64,000 nt of DNA from Serilophus lunatus (GCA_013399895.1 VXBA01005040.1:620001-684000), one strand, 5' to 3'; numbered from the stretch's first letter, positions 36,798 to 50,956 are shown. Notes: generated by a model not told the origin, from the sequence alone. Translations and numbers: made by a program.

Positions 36798-37966
36798 AAG
36801 ACAAGAGCTCCTGCTGTCTCTAAGTGATAGAGAGCACTGGGCTGTTTGCTTCACCCAGTGAGGGTGACTTTCACACTCTTTCTTACACTGTTGCTCATAT
36901 TTTGAAATGGGACATTCAAAACAATATAGACACCAAACATTTAAAAACATCAAATGACTGTCTACAATTTTCAGTTCTTCAAATAAGTAATGGCACCAGA
37001 AGGAAACTGTTTCACTTAATGATTTGTTTATTCTTTCATCACTCATGTACATCTGGCCAGTATTGTGACAGCTTTCAGTTCTGTATTGCTGTTTCCATCT
37101 TATTCCTGATTGATTTATTCATCTTTGCCAGTATAAAAAGAATAGATTTGCAATGCTGCTCATTTTTTCCAGTTTGTCAGGTGTCAGTCCAGCACTAACA
37201 GTCTCATTCAAAGCACAGTGCAGTCAATTGACATTTGACCCTCATTAATACTGCTTAGTAGAGACACTGAAAATTTGAATTGCTGCTCTTAGCTTCCCTG
37301 TTCCAGCCTAGAAACACCATCAGGAGAGACACTTTGCTTACAAACTTCTCGCTCTAATCTTCTCCAGAATGGCTTTTTTTATTGGAAACAAAACCCTCAC
37401 TGTCTTACCAGCAAAGTGGTGCTTCTGACTATATGTGAGGTCCAGTGCTCAGATTGCAACGTCAGGGTCTATAAACACCTTTTAGGTAAACAGCTGCCTT
37501 CTTATAACCCACCAAACCACATCAGGAGACAGATCTTGCCATGGGGTAAGACAGGGCTGGTGGCTGCTACCAAGTCACATTTCCCACTCCTCCTGGACTG
37601 ACACGGGCTGCTGTGTGAGAAGGAAGCCATCACCCAGCTGGTCAGGGGGACCTCCAAGCTCCCAGCTCAGAGCCTCACCACCAATTATCTGCCCACTGAA
37701 AGTATAATCTGACTGTGATATTTTCTCATTTCTATTTTCATTACTATATGCATTCTCTGCAGTACCTGATCTAGCAGCAGTGCAGACACTCGGACCGAAA
37801 CAACAGCAGGGTTCTAGGGCTGTATGTGAAAAACATGGGCAGCTATTCTGGTGGGCATGAATAAACAAAAGCATTTCAGATTGTATCTTCATATTGAGAT
37901 TCATTGAGGATTGAGTCAAAGACCTCTTCGCCCAGCACTCTTATCCTGATTTTTGATGCATGAAAG
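36798..37966. other. unique non-coding DNA
   Basis: No gene recognised. A 124-codon plus frame at 36824-37198 and a 114-codon minus frame at 37575-37919 carry no known domain and are probably chance frames. Confidence 0.55.
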
Positions 37967-38360
37967 AATAGAATCATAGAATCATACAATGCCCTGGATT
38001 GGAAGGGACCTTAAAGCTCATTACATTCCAACACCCTGCCATGGGCAGGGGCATCTTCCACTAGACCAGATTGCACAAAGCCTTGTCCAACCTGGCCTTG
38101 AACACTTACAGGGACAGGGCAGCTACAGCTAAACCTACTACTCTACGTCAGTGTGAAGCCATTCCCTCTTGTCCTGTCACTCCCAGCCCTTGTAAATAAT
38201 CTCTCTCCATCTTTCTTCGGGCTCCCTTCAGGTGCTAAAAGGCTACAATTAGCTCACCCTGGAACCCTCTTTTCTCTGGGAGCGTGAACAATCCCAGTGC
38301 TATCAGCCTTTCCTCATTGGAGAGGTGGTCCCTCCTTCTAATCAACTTGGTGTCCTATCA
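37967..38360 (-). mobile_element. CR1 LINE copy with an internal deletion
   Basis: Plus-strand reading starts ATAGAATCATAGAATCATAC, then GGATTGGAAGGGACCTTAAA, CATGGGCAGGGGCATCTTCC and GTCCAACCTGGCCTTGAACA. At about 38125 the sequence jumps from GGGCAGCTACAGCT to AAACCTACTACTCTACGTCA. It skips the CTCTGGGCAACCTG...CCACCCTCACAG segment present in the copy at 23.9 kb, a loss of roughly 70 bp. It then continues through CCATTCCCTCTTGTCCTGTC to TCAGCCTTTCCTCATTGGAG and beyond; the inner edge is approximate. Confidence 0.94.
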
Positions 38361-41300
38361 TAGTCATTCTCCTCATAACTTCTTAAGAGTTGCTCTCAGT
38401 CCATTGACTCTTTAGTGTGGCTTTCTCTAAACAAGAAAACCTGTGTATTTTTCCAGGGATTTGTCTAGGTTTTAATGGATTTTCTAAACAGTCAAAAGTT
38501 CTCTCAGCAGGTGTGTGCATCTCAATTAATTCATATTGAGATTCCTACAACTACTACTATATTTACTACAGGTAAAATGAAGTTTTATCTCTTAAGTCCA
38601 GTAAGTTCTGCTGCAGAAAATTTGCCTGAAGCACAGTGTATTCAGTCTCATTTTCTGAGATAAGAATGGGAGAACCATTGGATTTTCTATGCCAGAGAAG
38701 ACAAAAATTTGAAGTTCCTGAGGCTCCCTGCATTAGAATCCAAGCTCTGCATTGCTACAGTTCTCTCTGAAAAAAAAATAAAGGCAAGACTAAAGCCTCA
38801 GTACATATATTCATTATGTAGCCATAAATCCAGTTCTCCTGTAACACAACATACAATGTGAGAGCTATCTTATAACTGCTTTAGCTATTATCATAGCCTT
38901 CCCTACCTTGGGCTGTCCTAGTGGAAGCAGAATAATATGACAGAGCTTTGATTTTTATTTTTTTTGTGGACTGTTTAATAGTAAGTCACTGAATTTGTGT
39001 TACAAAGGCACTACATTTGTTACACATTTGCTGCTGAACAGTCACAGACACTAATCAGCAATTCCTTTAGACACTTAGGCTTTCAGACAACAGAGATCCA
39101 GCACTTGAAATAAGAAAGGTTCTAAAGAAAGTCCTGCTTGCAGGTGAGAACAGGATGGACTGTGACACACAACCAAGCAGTTCTGGCTCCATCCATCTGT
39201 GGTCTTGAATTCATTAGGGTATTTGAAGAATAGTTTCTGCTTTTCACTTACTTCTGTCACATTTGTTCCCATGACAAGAAGGTTTAAAAAAATGATGTGG
39301 CAGATGTAGCCTGTCTGAGATTTGATGGCTCTTGAACAGAAATGTATTCAGGAATCTGCAGACAGGATTGTGCTGAAAAGCTGCCTCAGAAAACTGTCCT
39401 TCTGAGTCTGTAATGAATTCACATCCAGAATCCTCAGATTGTAATGAATTAATACTCTATAAATGATGCTGTTTCAAGATAAATCACAGACCATCTGCCT
39501 GGCAAGCCAAACTAGAGGGCTATAATGTGCAGATGAGTTCCTACCACACTCTGGAGAGGAATGACCAGGCAACTGGTGGTAATCGAGCAGCCTCTCAGCT
39601 TGGGACAGAGGCTGAGCTGAAGGATCTTCTACAAAGAGCCACTGATGTGAGCTTTTCTGACCCTGAGATCAATTGTAAATACCAGTATAGAAATAGCCTG
39701 AATGATAACTTGGACACACAGAGAGAGAAAGATGGTTTTTTTAGGGATTCCCATGTTCATCAGCTAGACCATCCTTGCTTTCTTACTTTCTCCTCATTGT
39801 TCATTTTTAGTTTCTGATACCATAAAATCCTTATGAAGGACCATGTTCATTATCAAACTGAAAATCACTTCGTAAGAACACATTCTTTAGATCTATAGTG
39901 CAATTTTCCCTATCCACTGTGCGAAGCCTCCCATCTGTCCTTTCAGTTCCCAGGCAAAACACAGTGGAGTGTGTAGAGCTGGATAATGCAGGAGTCAAAA
40001 CCTCTCAGAGTTTACAATAACTCTCGAAAACATTTTGCACCCGTTCAGATGGGTGCAAAATCTGGCTAAACCCCACACTGCAAAATAACCAGAGACTAAA
40101 AATAAAGAAAGCTAAACCAAAACCAAAATGGACAGCTAAATCCAGAAAGATGGAAACAGATTCATACTCCAGGCCCTATTACCAGGTTACATGCTGCTGT
40201 GCACAACGCACTTTGGAAAGGCAGGAGCCAGCAGCAAGATACTCAGTGAACTATCCCATTTACCATTTTTCCCCAGTTTTATGTTTCTATCATTTTTGTA
40301 GTGTGCATCTGCACAGCAAGGGCCCTCTCTTTCCAGATGGCATTTTGCCTGCTTCACTCTGGCTTCCATCTGGAAGAATTGCTTTGCATCTGCCTCCAAA
40401 ACTAGAGCTAGTTCTGCTCCAGTTATTAGTCAATAACATGAAAGAGTGAGGTAGTTCATGCTCTCTTAGTTGAGGATCATTGCTCTGATCCCCCAGCTTT
40501 TAAAAGGATTAGCCTTAGAGATAAGAGCTCTGCTATCTCCTTTCCTCAACAGAGCTTCTTGGAGCAAACCACTGGCTGGCTGTGCTGATACTCCTGTAAC
40601 AGAGCTAGATGGAACCAGTTCAAGAAAAATATATTAACTGGATATGTGACATTAAGAATTGCCCTCCTAGTGTTTATTTCCAGACACCTGAAGCTAAATC
40701 CTGACAGAGTTAGGGTGGAAGCAAGAAAGAATATTGCAAAGCAACTCTGCACCAAAGGATTCCTCTCACCTAAGCTTGAAAAAAGAAGGTTGAATCCAAA
40801 CTAGTTATCTAATCAGTGGAGAAAGACAGACTGGCTCTTATCTTAGGATGGGATGAATTGCTGACAATCCCGATAAACTCACTGACAAGACTGGCAAAAA
40901 TGAGATTATATGAGTGCCAACACAAGATGGATCTTGATCACAATTCAAGGAAGGCTGGAAAAATTAAGAACTGAATTTCTAGACCTTAGAGCCCTTCTGT
41001 GACAGTGGTGAGATGACAGATATCACCAAGATGTGTTTAGACCAACTATGCATTTTAGTTGAAGTATTATAATAGTTTCAAATGCACGTGTTCTACTATC
41101 TGTTAATAAAATACAGAGAAGTTATTTTCCACTGGACACAGGAAAATGACTGTGCTAACCTTGTCTTTGGAATGCCACAGGGAAAAGTCTCCCTTTGCAG
41201 CCATTTGTAGCCATCTCCCTAAATCTCCCCTCCCACTCTTCTGACATGGATGATGGCATAGATAGAGGAAATCTTCTTGATGGCATGTGTGGGCCTACTG

Positions 41301-41583
41301 TCTGCTAAACACACTGGTTGTGTTCAGCGTAAGGATAAACTTTGACTAATTAAGGCTTATAAACTATCAGCCACAGATGGTAACAGTTTTAATGTCTCCT
41401 TGCATGAGTCTGCATATGGCTGGGAGAACAGGAGCCAAACACCACCAGCGAACTTAGATTAACAATATCAGGGACCTAAAGCAGGTCTTTTGAAAAGTTT
41501 GGAGTTTATTGTAAATTTCTGGAGACTCTATGAATTTAAAAGCAGGTATGTCCTGTAACTTTTTGGGTTTGGCATTTTCTTTA
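38361..41583. other. unique non-coding DNA
   Basis: No gene, RNA gene or transposon recognised; short chance frames only. Confidence 0.6.
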
Positions 41584-41870
41584 CACACAGAATTACACAG
41601 AATTAATAAGGTTGGAAAAGACCGTAGAGATCATCAAGTCCAACCTTTACCCAGGTTAACAACCTACCCAGCATCAGTCTAACATCTATACCATCTAAAC
41701 CATCTAAACCATTCCACTAAGTTCATCATCCAACCTATCCTTAAACACATCCAGGGACGGTGACTCCACCACCTCCCTGGGAAGCCCATTCCAGTGGGAA
41801 ATCACTCTCACTTTGAAAAAAGTTTTTCCTGATATCCAACCTATCTTTTCCTATGTGTTTATCACTTCTA
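41584..41870 (-). mobile_element. CR1 LINE 3' fragment (GGTTGGAAAAGACC subgroup)
   Basis: Plus-strand reading gives ACAGAATTACACAGAATTAA, GGTTGGAAAAGACCGTAGAG, ATCATCAAGTCCAACC, then ACACATCCAGGGACGGTGAC, TCCACCACCTCCCTGGGAAG and TTTTTCCTGATATCCAACCT. A short internal duplication of the ACCATCTAA unit (about 41689-41712) is present. It belongs with the 5.8 and 27.4 kb copies. Confidence 0.92.
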
Positions 41871-44800
41871 AAAAAATCCTGTTGCAAAACTTCTGCATGA
41901 AGACACAGATTGGAAGTTCAATTTAGACAGGTTATTCCACTTCAGTTTTTACCTACTGTGTATATAAAGGTCACAGGTGACTCCTACAGATGTTCACTTG
42001 TGGGTAGGTGTTTATCTTCTGCTTACCATTGAGAAGTCTCGCTATGATCTTTATTTTTGCTGCTACAAATGGAAAAAATTCTTTTATGTAGTCCTCCTCT
42101 CAAGGTTTGTCTCAGTGGGAGTTTCTACTGCTCATCTCCATCCTAGCATCTCACTTTGCTGGTATGTGTGGCTTTGAGTTGACATAAAAGTCTGTAATTT
42201 TTTTAATGAACTATGCCATATTAGCCCCAGCATTCCTATTTCCCCATTTCCATTCCTGCCTGTGGCTCAGAAGAACCACAGTGTATGAAATGGAACCAAA
42301 ATATGAGATCCCAAGAAAGAGCTTCAGCAAATTTAAACATTCTGGGTCAGGAGTAATTCCTTTTTTCCCTTTGCAGTGGAATTCTCTCAGTGTCCTACAG
42401 TCTATGACATTTGATAACATATCAAGTTATTTTACAGCTGAAAAAATAGTGAAATTGAAAAGAATGACAAAGTAAGGAATGTTTTCTATCTTTCCCACAA
42501 ATGTTTATTCCACTCAAATGAGACAGGAGGCATTTTTACTAATGCATTCAGTACAGTTGCAACTGATAACATACATATTATGCTGGACTTTTCCTATGAG
42601 GATATTGATGTCGCCAGTAGAACTTTCCAATAGATCAACAAATAGTATTTCTTTGCTTTCAATTTATTTGTGAAGTCATTTTTGGCATCAGCATCTTATT
42701 TGATGATACACTTTATTTTTCCTGCAAGATACAGGCTGCCTTTAGCATTTAGGAAAAATATGTGTACTGGATTAACCCTCAGGAACTAATAAATGAGAAA
42801 TTGGGACAATCTTGGCCAGGCTGAAAATGTAGATGAGCAGCAAAAACACTGATTGTTACAAAAATGGCAGGGAAGGAATCCTGCAAATTCACCTTAACAA
42901 AACATGCAAAGAGGAATTACAAAATATGCATCTGTCCATAGTCCCATATTTATATCCACCCACTCATTAACAGAGGGATAGCTCAGTGATAACTGTGCTT
43001 TGGATTCCTGCCTCTGGTAGATACAAAGTGTGAAACTGAGATATTGATAGGACTTATCTGCTCCAGGCAGCTGGAGTGGAATAAAAAAGGTAGGTTTTTC
43101 AGTTCTGTGCATGTCTGTACAGAAAATATTTGAAATGACAGCATTATTTTATTTTAATGGGACAAATTCAGGATTAACCAGCACTGAACAGGTGTCAACC
43201 CCAAAGTGCTCCACAGACTCTGAGCACTAATAGGAACTGAGCATTTGTTCCAGTGCTGCAAGAATCTGGTCCATCAAAGCTGTCAGTTGTGAGCAGACTT
43301 CACCTGTAAAACCAAAGCTGTTACTCAGCAGCTCAGTTATCCACGCTTGTGGGCAATGACTCCATCCCCACATCACACAACTCAATGAATCTATGCTACA
43401 GATGCACAGGAAAAGTCTGTGCTACTATTTTCCTCCTCCACCCAACACTGCCAGAGTGTTTGTTCACAGCTTCACCCTAAACCAAAGGCAAAAGGCATGG
43501 TCAAAAAGCGGGACCTCTATTTTTTGACAGTCTCTTGTACAAATGGGCAGCACATATGAAAGCAAATTCAGTCCCACAGCACTGTTTCTTTAGCCATTAG
43601 AGGTACAGGACTGTACCTGTGACTGCTCAACCTCTTGTAAAGTAGATAGGGTATAGGAACACTTACAGGAGCCGTCCATAAAGAAGAGATGATCTAGAGA
43701 GTAACTGTTGTGGTTGGCTGGATGGTGTGAGGAGACCACTGAAAGAAAAAAAATCCTCTGCGTAGAAAAACATACCCTAAGAATTAAGGTTCGTAATGTC
43801 ATGTGCTCAACTTCTGTTCAATGATTCAATGTGCTGAAAACGTCGCCCTTCAACTTCAGGGAATCTTATATCATACCCTATGTTTTTTTCATCCAAAATG
43901 AATAAAATATAATATCTCTATGAATAACTGAACAACTTCAGCTTGTCTTCTTCCAAAACTTTTAGAGCATCAGTAATAGAGCAGTAGGAGTGGCTGGTGA
44001 TCAACCTGCTCCACTCCTTCTAAATAATGGAGCAATGTTTGCAGTGCAGGGTTTTAAAGCTGGATTTGCCAATAGAGATCGTTTCTCATCATGTGCCATG
44101 GTTAGGATAGTGCAGCTTTACATTTTCCTCTGCAATCCCTTCCCAGCAATTGGGAAGATGCTGCATTCACTGTTCTCTCCGTGCAGGAGAAATGCTTGTG
44201 AGAGTGGTCACTGCAGCAGTTCAACAATTAGATGTAAACAGATATGAAGGAATGCATAAAGCATGCCACAGCTTATTTTTAACTCACCACCCTGCCCCAC
44301 TTATTCATTATTTTTGATGTAAAGTCCTTTTAATTTCATGTGAATAAATGAACAAAGCAAAGGCATTCCCAGTTCAGCACCAAGCACAAGACCAGCAGGC
44401 TCAGCATCTGCCAAGGAACATGCTCCAATCACATGGAAGAGGGGTCTTCCAGAGCATCCAGGGAAAGGCTGCCTGAGTGAACAGAGCACATGCATTGAAG
44501 GCAAGAAATGGGGCTGGATACAAAGAACTCACTTAGTATTTTTTGAGGGATATAAAGAAGCTGAAGAGTTTACAGGCACCATTAAAGATGTGTCAAACTC
44601 CTGTTGATCCAGAAATCAGTACAATGACTGTCCTGCAAAACATAATCAACACAAGAACAGATGCAGGCCAAAATGGCAGGGAAATAAATGTGTGGGAATG
44701 AGGAGTCATAGAAACAAGGGATAACAACAATGTCTGAAGAGTGGGGAGAATTCTGAAGTGCTACCACCAAGCACTGTCTTCCTTAAGCAGAGACAACCAA

Positions 44801-47800
44801 AAGCAGAACTATTAAAATATGGCAATAACCAGATTACATTCCAGAAGGGAGTCTCCTAGTCTCAGTACACTCCTTATCACAATGCTGTTTGCTTAATGGG
44901 AGATTGGTTATTCCTTGTAGCCAGAATTTCCCATTGCTTTATCTCTGAGTGAAACAAACACATGTTTGGAAACAGATGTTCAGTTGTCCCAAGGCTCAAA
45001 TCCTTGCTGCAGGGAGGCTTCAGGGCACCTCTGCTCTCCTCCTTCTGAACTGGAGTTACTCCAGCCACATTGCAGCTTCTTTATTACGATCAGATGTGTT
45101 TTACCTTGGTGGACTGCATAGCACTTGGTGTCAGTAACTGCTGAGCTGGAGGAACTTGATGTTTCCATTACAGACAAAAAATCCATTAAAAACAAAAAAA
45201 AATTTTAAATTATAAATTAGACAGACTTTTATTTAACTTCACTGAAATTGCCTGTTCTTTCCCATATTGGAATGGTTTTTTTCAACAGCAAGTTGTTCAC
45301 TTCATACCATCAGAGAGACCTCCACTCCCTGTGATGTGTTGAATCCCTCACTATTGAAATCCCATACAGGTTTGCTGGTTCCAAAATAGACAAATTCAAA
45401 ATCATAAGTTTATGAATAGGACCTTGCCTTATGAGAGGGCAGAACTAGAATATATTTTTCTAACTATAAGTCTTCCTCCTCTTCCTTTTGTCTGTTGTGT
45501 TATAAATATTCTAAAACTATTTAAACACTTATTCACAGAGAGTCTATTCTTTTTGATGAGTGAACAGTGATTCTGGAGGTGTTTTTAACACAGAGAAGTC
45601 TGGCCATATGTGTGCTTTTTTAATTGATCTCTGCTCTGTTCTCACTTTGATTATTTAGGCAGAAAAGCCTTCCTGGATTTTCCTTTCCATGTTTTAAATT
45701 CTCACTGCATGAATTACACTTACTGTGCTTTCACCAGTTCGTTGAATCCATGCATATTTATACATATACTGATAAATGAGTTGAGTTCATTCATCCCGCA
45801 TATCTTCTCTGACCTCTCAGGTCTTTAATTAAAGGATTTCCTTCCAGCCTGCAAGTACAATGCAAATAAATGTTTCTATGCCCATGTCTAGTGAGCCATT
45901 CCTTTCTCATTAAAATGGCAAAGCCATTGGCTCAGGCAGGCAGTGAACAAGCTTAAGGAGCTGGAAATTACCTACTACAAGGGAGCAAAGGAAGGAACAT
46001 AACCAGAACACCAAAACTACTCAGTCATTAAATAGTTTTTAACTGTTCACAAGCGAAAGGTCCTCTGAGGTCGGGAACACTGCTACTTCCCCAATATTCT
46101 GCCTCACCAACCCAGTGAAATTCAAGCTATCAATGGAAAAATATCAATTGAATGTTTCAAATATTAGCTGAGAGTGTTCATGCACAGCCAGTGAAGGACT
46201 ACTGGATACCAGCCAGTGCTGAAGCTCCCTGGACCAGCCAGTGGGAATCTGAGACCCTTTTCTCCATGCCGGGTCCTCCACCACCAGGACTCTGGGTACT
46301 TCCTCAGAGCTATTCAAGCCTTCAGTTCAGTCCAGACTGTACCTTCAGTCTCAGCTGCTTGTGACCTTACTTTGTATTGATGCATCCTCTCTGTCACAGC
46401 AGCAAGAAGAACAACAGAAATGTACGGGAAGATGACTAATATCCTGAAATCCAGCCCTCATCCTCAGTGTCAGCCCTGATAGGGATGTCACAACCACAGT
46501 AATTAAATGCTACTCATCAGGCTGAGGGGGCTGATTTATTTCATGTCACTGCAACCAGAAAAGGCCACAAAGACGCAAAAAGGAAAGAAAACTATGACTG
46601 TCATGTTCCCAGCTTAACTAGGATTGCTTCAGCAGAATACTTTAGTGCCCACACAATCAGTGCAGAGAGCAATTCAAGGGCACCATGTTATCACCTTGGG
46701 AAAGCTTTGTGCTCTCCAGTATAAACTCAATATGAACTTCAATATTTATAGAAAGAGAATGGCCCTTAAGGCAGGTTACTGGTGTGTGAAAATCTGCTAC
46801 CTAATGCAAGCCTGCTGTAAACTCAATATGGGTGGAAACTGAGGGAGTCATTGGGTTAATTTTTTTTTTAAATTTATATCCTGCTAACTTCCTTAAATTC
46901 AATCTTTTTAATGCATTTCAAAAATTTGAAGTTGAGCTGACTTTACAGGTTTAGAAAAAAACAGCTAATATGTCAGTTTTCAAATGAAACAAATACTTGA
47001 ATTCGTTTCCCTTTATATATGTTTTACACTGAAAATACAACTGTCTTTGTAAGTGAAAAATGCATACCAAACTTACGAAAGAGAGAACAAAATGGAAGGT
47101 AAAAATAATGCCAAACCAAAAGTCAGTTTGCTGGCTCCTAGAATGTTTATTCAAATTATCCACATGGATAATTTCATTCTCCCACTAATCATCCTCAAAA
47201 GAGAGAGTTACTGATGACAAGCTCTGAGTTTAATCTAGTACACTGTAATCCACTCCTTCCTATGCTTCTTATTCTTGATTTTTACACCACAACAAAGACC
47301 AGCATAGAAGATCTGCAGAATAAATCAACCAAGAACAAGCCATTGGTAAAAATCACCCCACAATCTCATGCCACAGAAGCAGAAGCTTTAAAATTAATTA
47401 TCTTCAACTCGTAACTGCCTTGCTACATTCAGGGTTGCCATGACTTAGTGTCTTGGCAAAGATGCACATGGAAAACACAGATGAAGAACCTCATTTTCCT
47501 CTTGTCCTTTCTGCCAACATTGCTTTTTCACAGGTCCCGTTCCCACAGTACCGACATCTCCCTGCAGCAGCTTTGCCTCTTAACTTCAAGAGGCTAATTC
47601 AAAATATCAGTGTTTTGGACCATGCTCCAACTTAATTAAGCATCTGAAATGGAAGCTGTGTCAGGATATGAATATATTGCATGTGAAATTAATTTTTCTT
47701 CTTCATCCAGGGTATCAGGTGAAGTTGGGTTTTACCCTCAAATCACAAAACAAATAATTTCTTTGTAATGAATCTGTCACTAACTTTGAAATGTCCCACT

Positions 47801-48138
47801 AAACTATACCTGTCTGATGAAATACCAGTATAAAAATCTGTTCTTATTATCATAAATTAATGCAATATCAAAGCATCTGGGCACAAACATTTCTAGTTAT
47901 TCTCTAAGAAACAATACAAAAAATCTATACTACATAAAATGGTTCTACCTACCCTATGAATAAAAAACAGGTTTCTGTGGATGTTCAGAATGTACAAACT
48001 CAGCACCTTGTTGGAATACATTTAAAACAATTCTGACAAAAGAAGATTAAAAAGCTGTTGTCACATAAACTCTCCAGTGGGAATATGTGCTTTCTATGAA
48101 AATGCTCATTTAGTAAAAACAGAAGTAAAAAACTTTTC

Positions 48139-48190
48139 AGTTGGGAAAAACAAAAACGAAAAGAAAACCAAAAAACAAACAAAAAAAACA
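48139..48190 (+). repeat. A-rich low-complexity tract
   Basis: An interrupted purine/A-rich stretch of AAAAAC, AAAAG and AAAC words. It makes long charged or Phe-rich chance frames on both strands. Confidence 0.8.
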
Positions 48191-49247
48191 TCCAAGCAAT
48201 ACAAAACACCACAAACAAACCGGAATTGTAGTGAGCATCTCATAAATGTTCAATTCTCAGCCACGAAAATCAGACATGTGCATGGTTTCTAGGAGGGGGA
48301 TGAATTTCTCCTGAAGATCAGAAGTGCTGTATTCGTAATTACTGATAAACTGACTGATTAATTAAATAGTAGAGAGACATATGAATTCATCTAGTGCCTC
48401 ATCCAATTCTCATTTAGGACTCCCATTAGTAACATTTATGTGAATTGCAATAGGTATCTCATCCATTTCAATCTCTCCACCCATTATGCTTCAGGGAGGG
48501 CTGATTGAATGCTGCAAAGAGAGTGAGTGCATCTTGGCAAATATTAATTTGAAATGAATTTACTCTGACTGTTCTAGTTTGCCAGCTGGAATACTCATCA
48601 GAACAGGGAATTTTAAGCAGAGATTGGACATCATTCAACAAAAGTAAAATTAGGATGGTATGATATTTCCCAGGAAAGCCTTTCTGCATATTTATAAATT
48701 CATTCAAATAAGCAAAATACACTATGTGACTATAATGTGGTATAAAAAGAGAGCAGTATTTAACCACCTGATTTCATGTCACTTAAGGATCATTACAGCA
48801 TATCACAAACCAAACACTGCTTACAAAAATCATTGAATTAATTTAGGCAAATACCAAAACCCCAGAGATTTGGGATGATCTTCTGGCTAATAGTTTGCAG
48901 GCAGAAAAATTATAAAATTCACTGAAGCATCTTCTTATTTCAAAGCCCCCTTATATAACTTAAAAACCCCAGAGAAGCCCTCCCCCCCTCAGTATTGAGC
49001 ATGAGGTACAAAACAAACTGCACACCAGCTGCTATGTTGGTAAAAGCTGGAGTATCTCTCTGAATGGATCCATCAGCCCCGCTTTCCCATTGTAACAGAC
49101 CCAAAGCTGACCTATCACATAAAATTCCCATATCCTCTCTGTGAACCCAGGCTTACTCAAAAAACAGGAATAAATTTCTAAGAGAAAATTCCTTCTGTAT
49201 TCAATGGTTGGAGAACAGGATGAAAAATTCCAAAACATCACAACAGA

Positions 49248-49269
49248 TCAGTTGACATATGTCAACTGA
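49248..49269. repeat. perfect 22-bp palindrome
   Basis: The core CAGTTGACATATGTCAACTG (49249-49268) is its own reverse complement, and the next pair outward (T/A) also matches. The centre is CATATG, an E-box-type word. There is no spacer, so it could form a cruciform stem or bind a symmetric dimer. Confidence 0.95.
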
Positions 49270-50068
49270 AACATCCGTGGGACTTCCCCCATGACAAGGG
49301 AATCCACATTCAGCCTGCACAGTCCTGCTCAGATCACTGTTCCCTAGTGCATCCCATAATCAAACACAAGGGCAAGTCCTCTCCACATCTTTGTTTAAGT
49401 CTTCTGAGCACAAGTAAAGTGTTTCACTTTCTCAACTTTACTAAACAATGAAACAGACTGTCAGTTGACTGGAAGCATCATTTATCCGCTTTCAATATTT
49501 CTCTAAGCCGGGACCAAAAGTTAAGTATAGTTTGAGACACTGTATTCATAATTCAGTTTCCCAGTGGATCCAGGCAAAGTGTGTGTGTGCACAGCAGGGT
49601 ATCCTTAAGGATAAAAAAAAATATTTCTGAGATGATAAAAGAATGGATTTTCATCTTCATTTTTGGAAACCTGAGAGGGACCTCTGACAAGTCTAGCAAG
49701 TCTCTGCTGCTCTGCCTGCAGGCACTTACTGCCTGCACCTCTCTTGATCTACAGAGGCTTTTAGTTCTCCAGTGTAATTTTTTTTTTAACCATGTGAATC
49801 AAGTGCTAAACACTGCTGAGGTCTCTTCCATCTCCTCTCAGTCATCCCTGCAGGAGCAGCAGTTTTTCTTCAGCAATGTCAGCTGAGGTCAGACACAGAG
49901 AGGACTTTACAGGGTTTGAGCAGCATGGACGGCTGAAAAATGGATATCAATTTATTTTCACCTTCATGTCCTACAGTGCTCACTTTCTGTTTTCTTAAAA
50001 CACAGTGAAATAAGCTCTTTAAAACAGTACTTCCACAAATTTTCCAGATCAAACCTCAGCTAGGTGTC

Positions 50069-50266
50069 AGAGAATCCCAGAATGGTTAAGGTTGGAAAGG
50101 ATGTTAAAACTCATCTTGTACCAATCCTTCACCATGGGCAAGGACACCTTCCACTAGACCAGGTTGCTCCAAGCCCCATCCAACCTGGCCTTGAACACTT
50201 CCAGGGATGGGGCAGTTGCTTCTCTGGGCAACTTGTGCCAGTGCCTCACCAGCCCCACAGTAAGCA
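50069..50266 (-). mobile_element. CR1 LINE 3' fragment
   Basis: Plus-strand reading starts AGAGAATCCCAGAATGGTTA, then GGTTGGAAAGGATGTTAAAA, CATGGGCAAGGACACCTTCC, ACTAGACCAGGTTGCTCCAA and CCAACCTGGCCTTGAACACT. It ends at CACCAGCCCCACAGTAAGCA. A short deletion removes the usual CATCCACAG between GGGGCAG and TTGCTTCTCTGG. Confidence 0.95.
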
Positions 50267-50956
50267 GTGTGGTATAACCCAGTGTGCTGAGGGCCAGGAC
50301 CAGTAATTAACTGATCAGCTGGCAAACAGGGAAATGGTAGAGCTGCTTGTTACAAGCATAATGCTCGTTCTTCAGAACAGAAAGGAAAAGTATTCAGAAA
50401 ACAAACACAGCTCACAAATTGACACACTAATCATGGGCAAAGCATGAAAAAGTGAGAATATAAAATCCAATTCATGGTATTTAAAGAATCAGAACACTGC
50501 ATATCTAAATGTTTTTTATACAGTGAAGCTGGCAAACAGCTCAATGTTTCTCTTAAAGTCTTCTATTTTCTGCTTCTCAAACTTTGGACACCTCCAGACT
50601 CAGAAGAGCAGAGATGGAATTTACATGAAAATTAAAAAGCATTTTACATGTTCAATCTGTGTCACATTTAAAACTCACCTTTATGAGGGTGGAAGATGTT
50701 AGATTGACAGCTCTGGAGATCAGCATCTCTATTTTTAGCCAAGGAGCAGGGAAACCAAGGGCAGGAGCAGCACCAGCACCTGCCCAGATACTCTCATTTC
50801 TTCCCTTTGATGCCTCATCTCTGCCTTGCCTGGAGTTCCTTGGACAGAAGTGGGGTTGGAACTTTTGCTCTCCCTGCAGAGATGGCCATGGAAGAGCTGA
50901 TGATCATTGCCAGCCACTGATCAGACTGGGGCAGATTGTGTCACCCTGTGTGTTTG
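50267..50956. other. unique DNA between CR1 copies
   Basis: No gene or repeat recognised. Confidence 0.6.

Larger units (their letters stand above)
41871..50068. other. unique non-coding DNA, longest repeat-poor interval
   Basis: More than 8 kb without a recognised transposon or gene. It holds an A-rich tract near 48.14-48.19 kb, made of AAAAC/AAAAG words, and a perfect 22-bp palindrome at 49.25 kb. Short frames on both strands have no known domain. Confidence 0.55.

Noticed and set aside
36555..37052. 165-codon minus-strand open frame
   Set aside because: It runs antisense through the decayed LINE remnant and into unique sequence; no domain recognised, so a chance frame is more likely.
42760..42800. 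LTR-start-like TGTACTGGATTAACC
   Set aside because: No matching LTR end, polyadenylation signal or target-site duplication could be found.
42974..43035. tRNA-like A-box (GGATAGCTCAGTGAT)
   Set aside because: No matching B-box at the right distance and no cloverleaf; not a tRNA gene, and too weak to call a tRNA-derived SINE.
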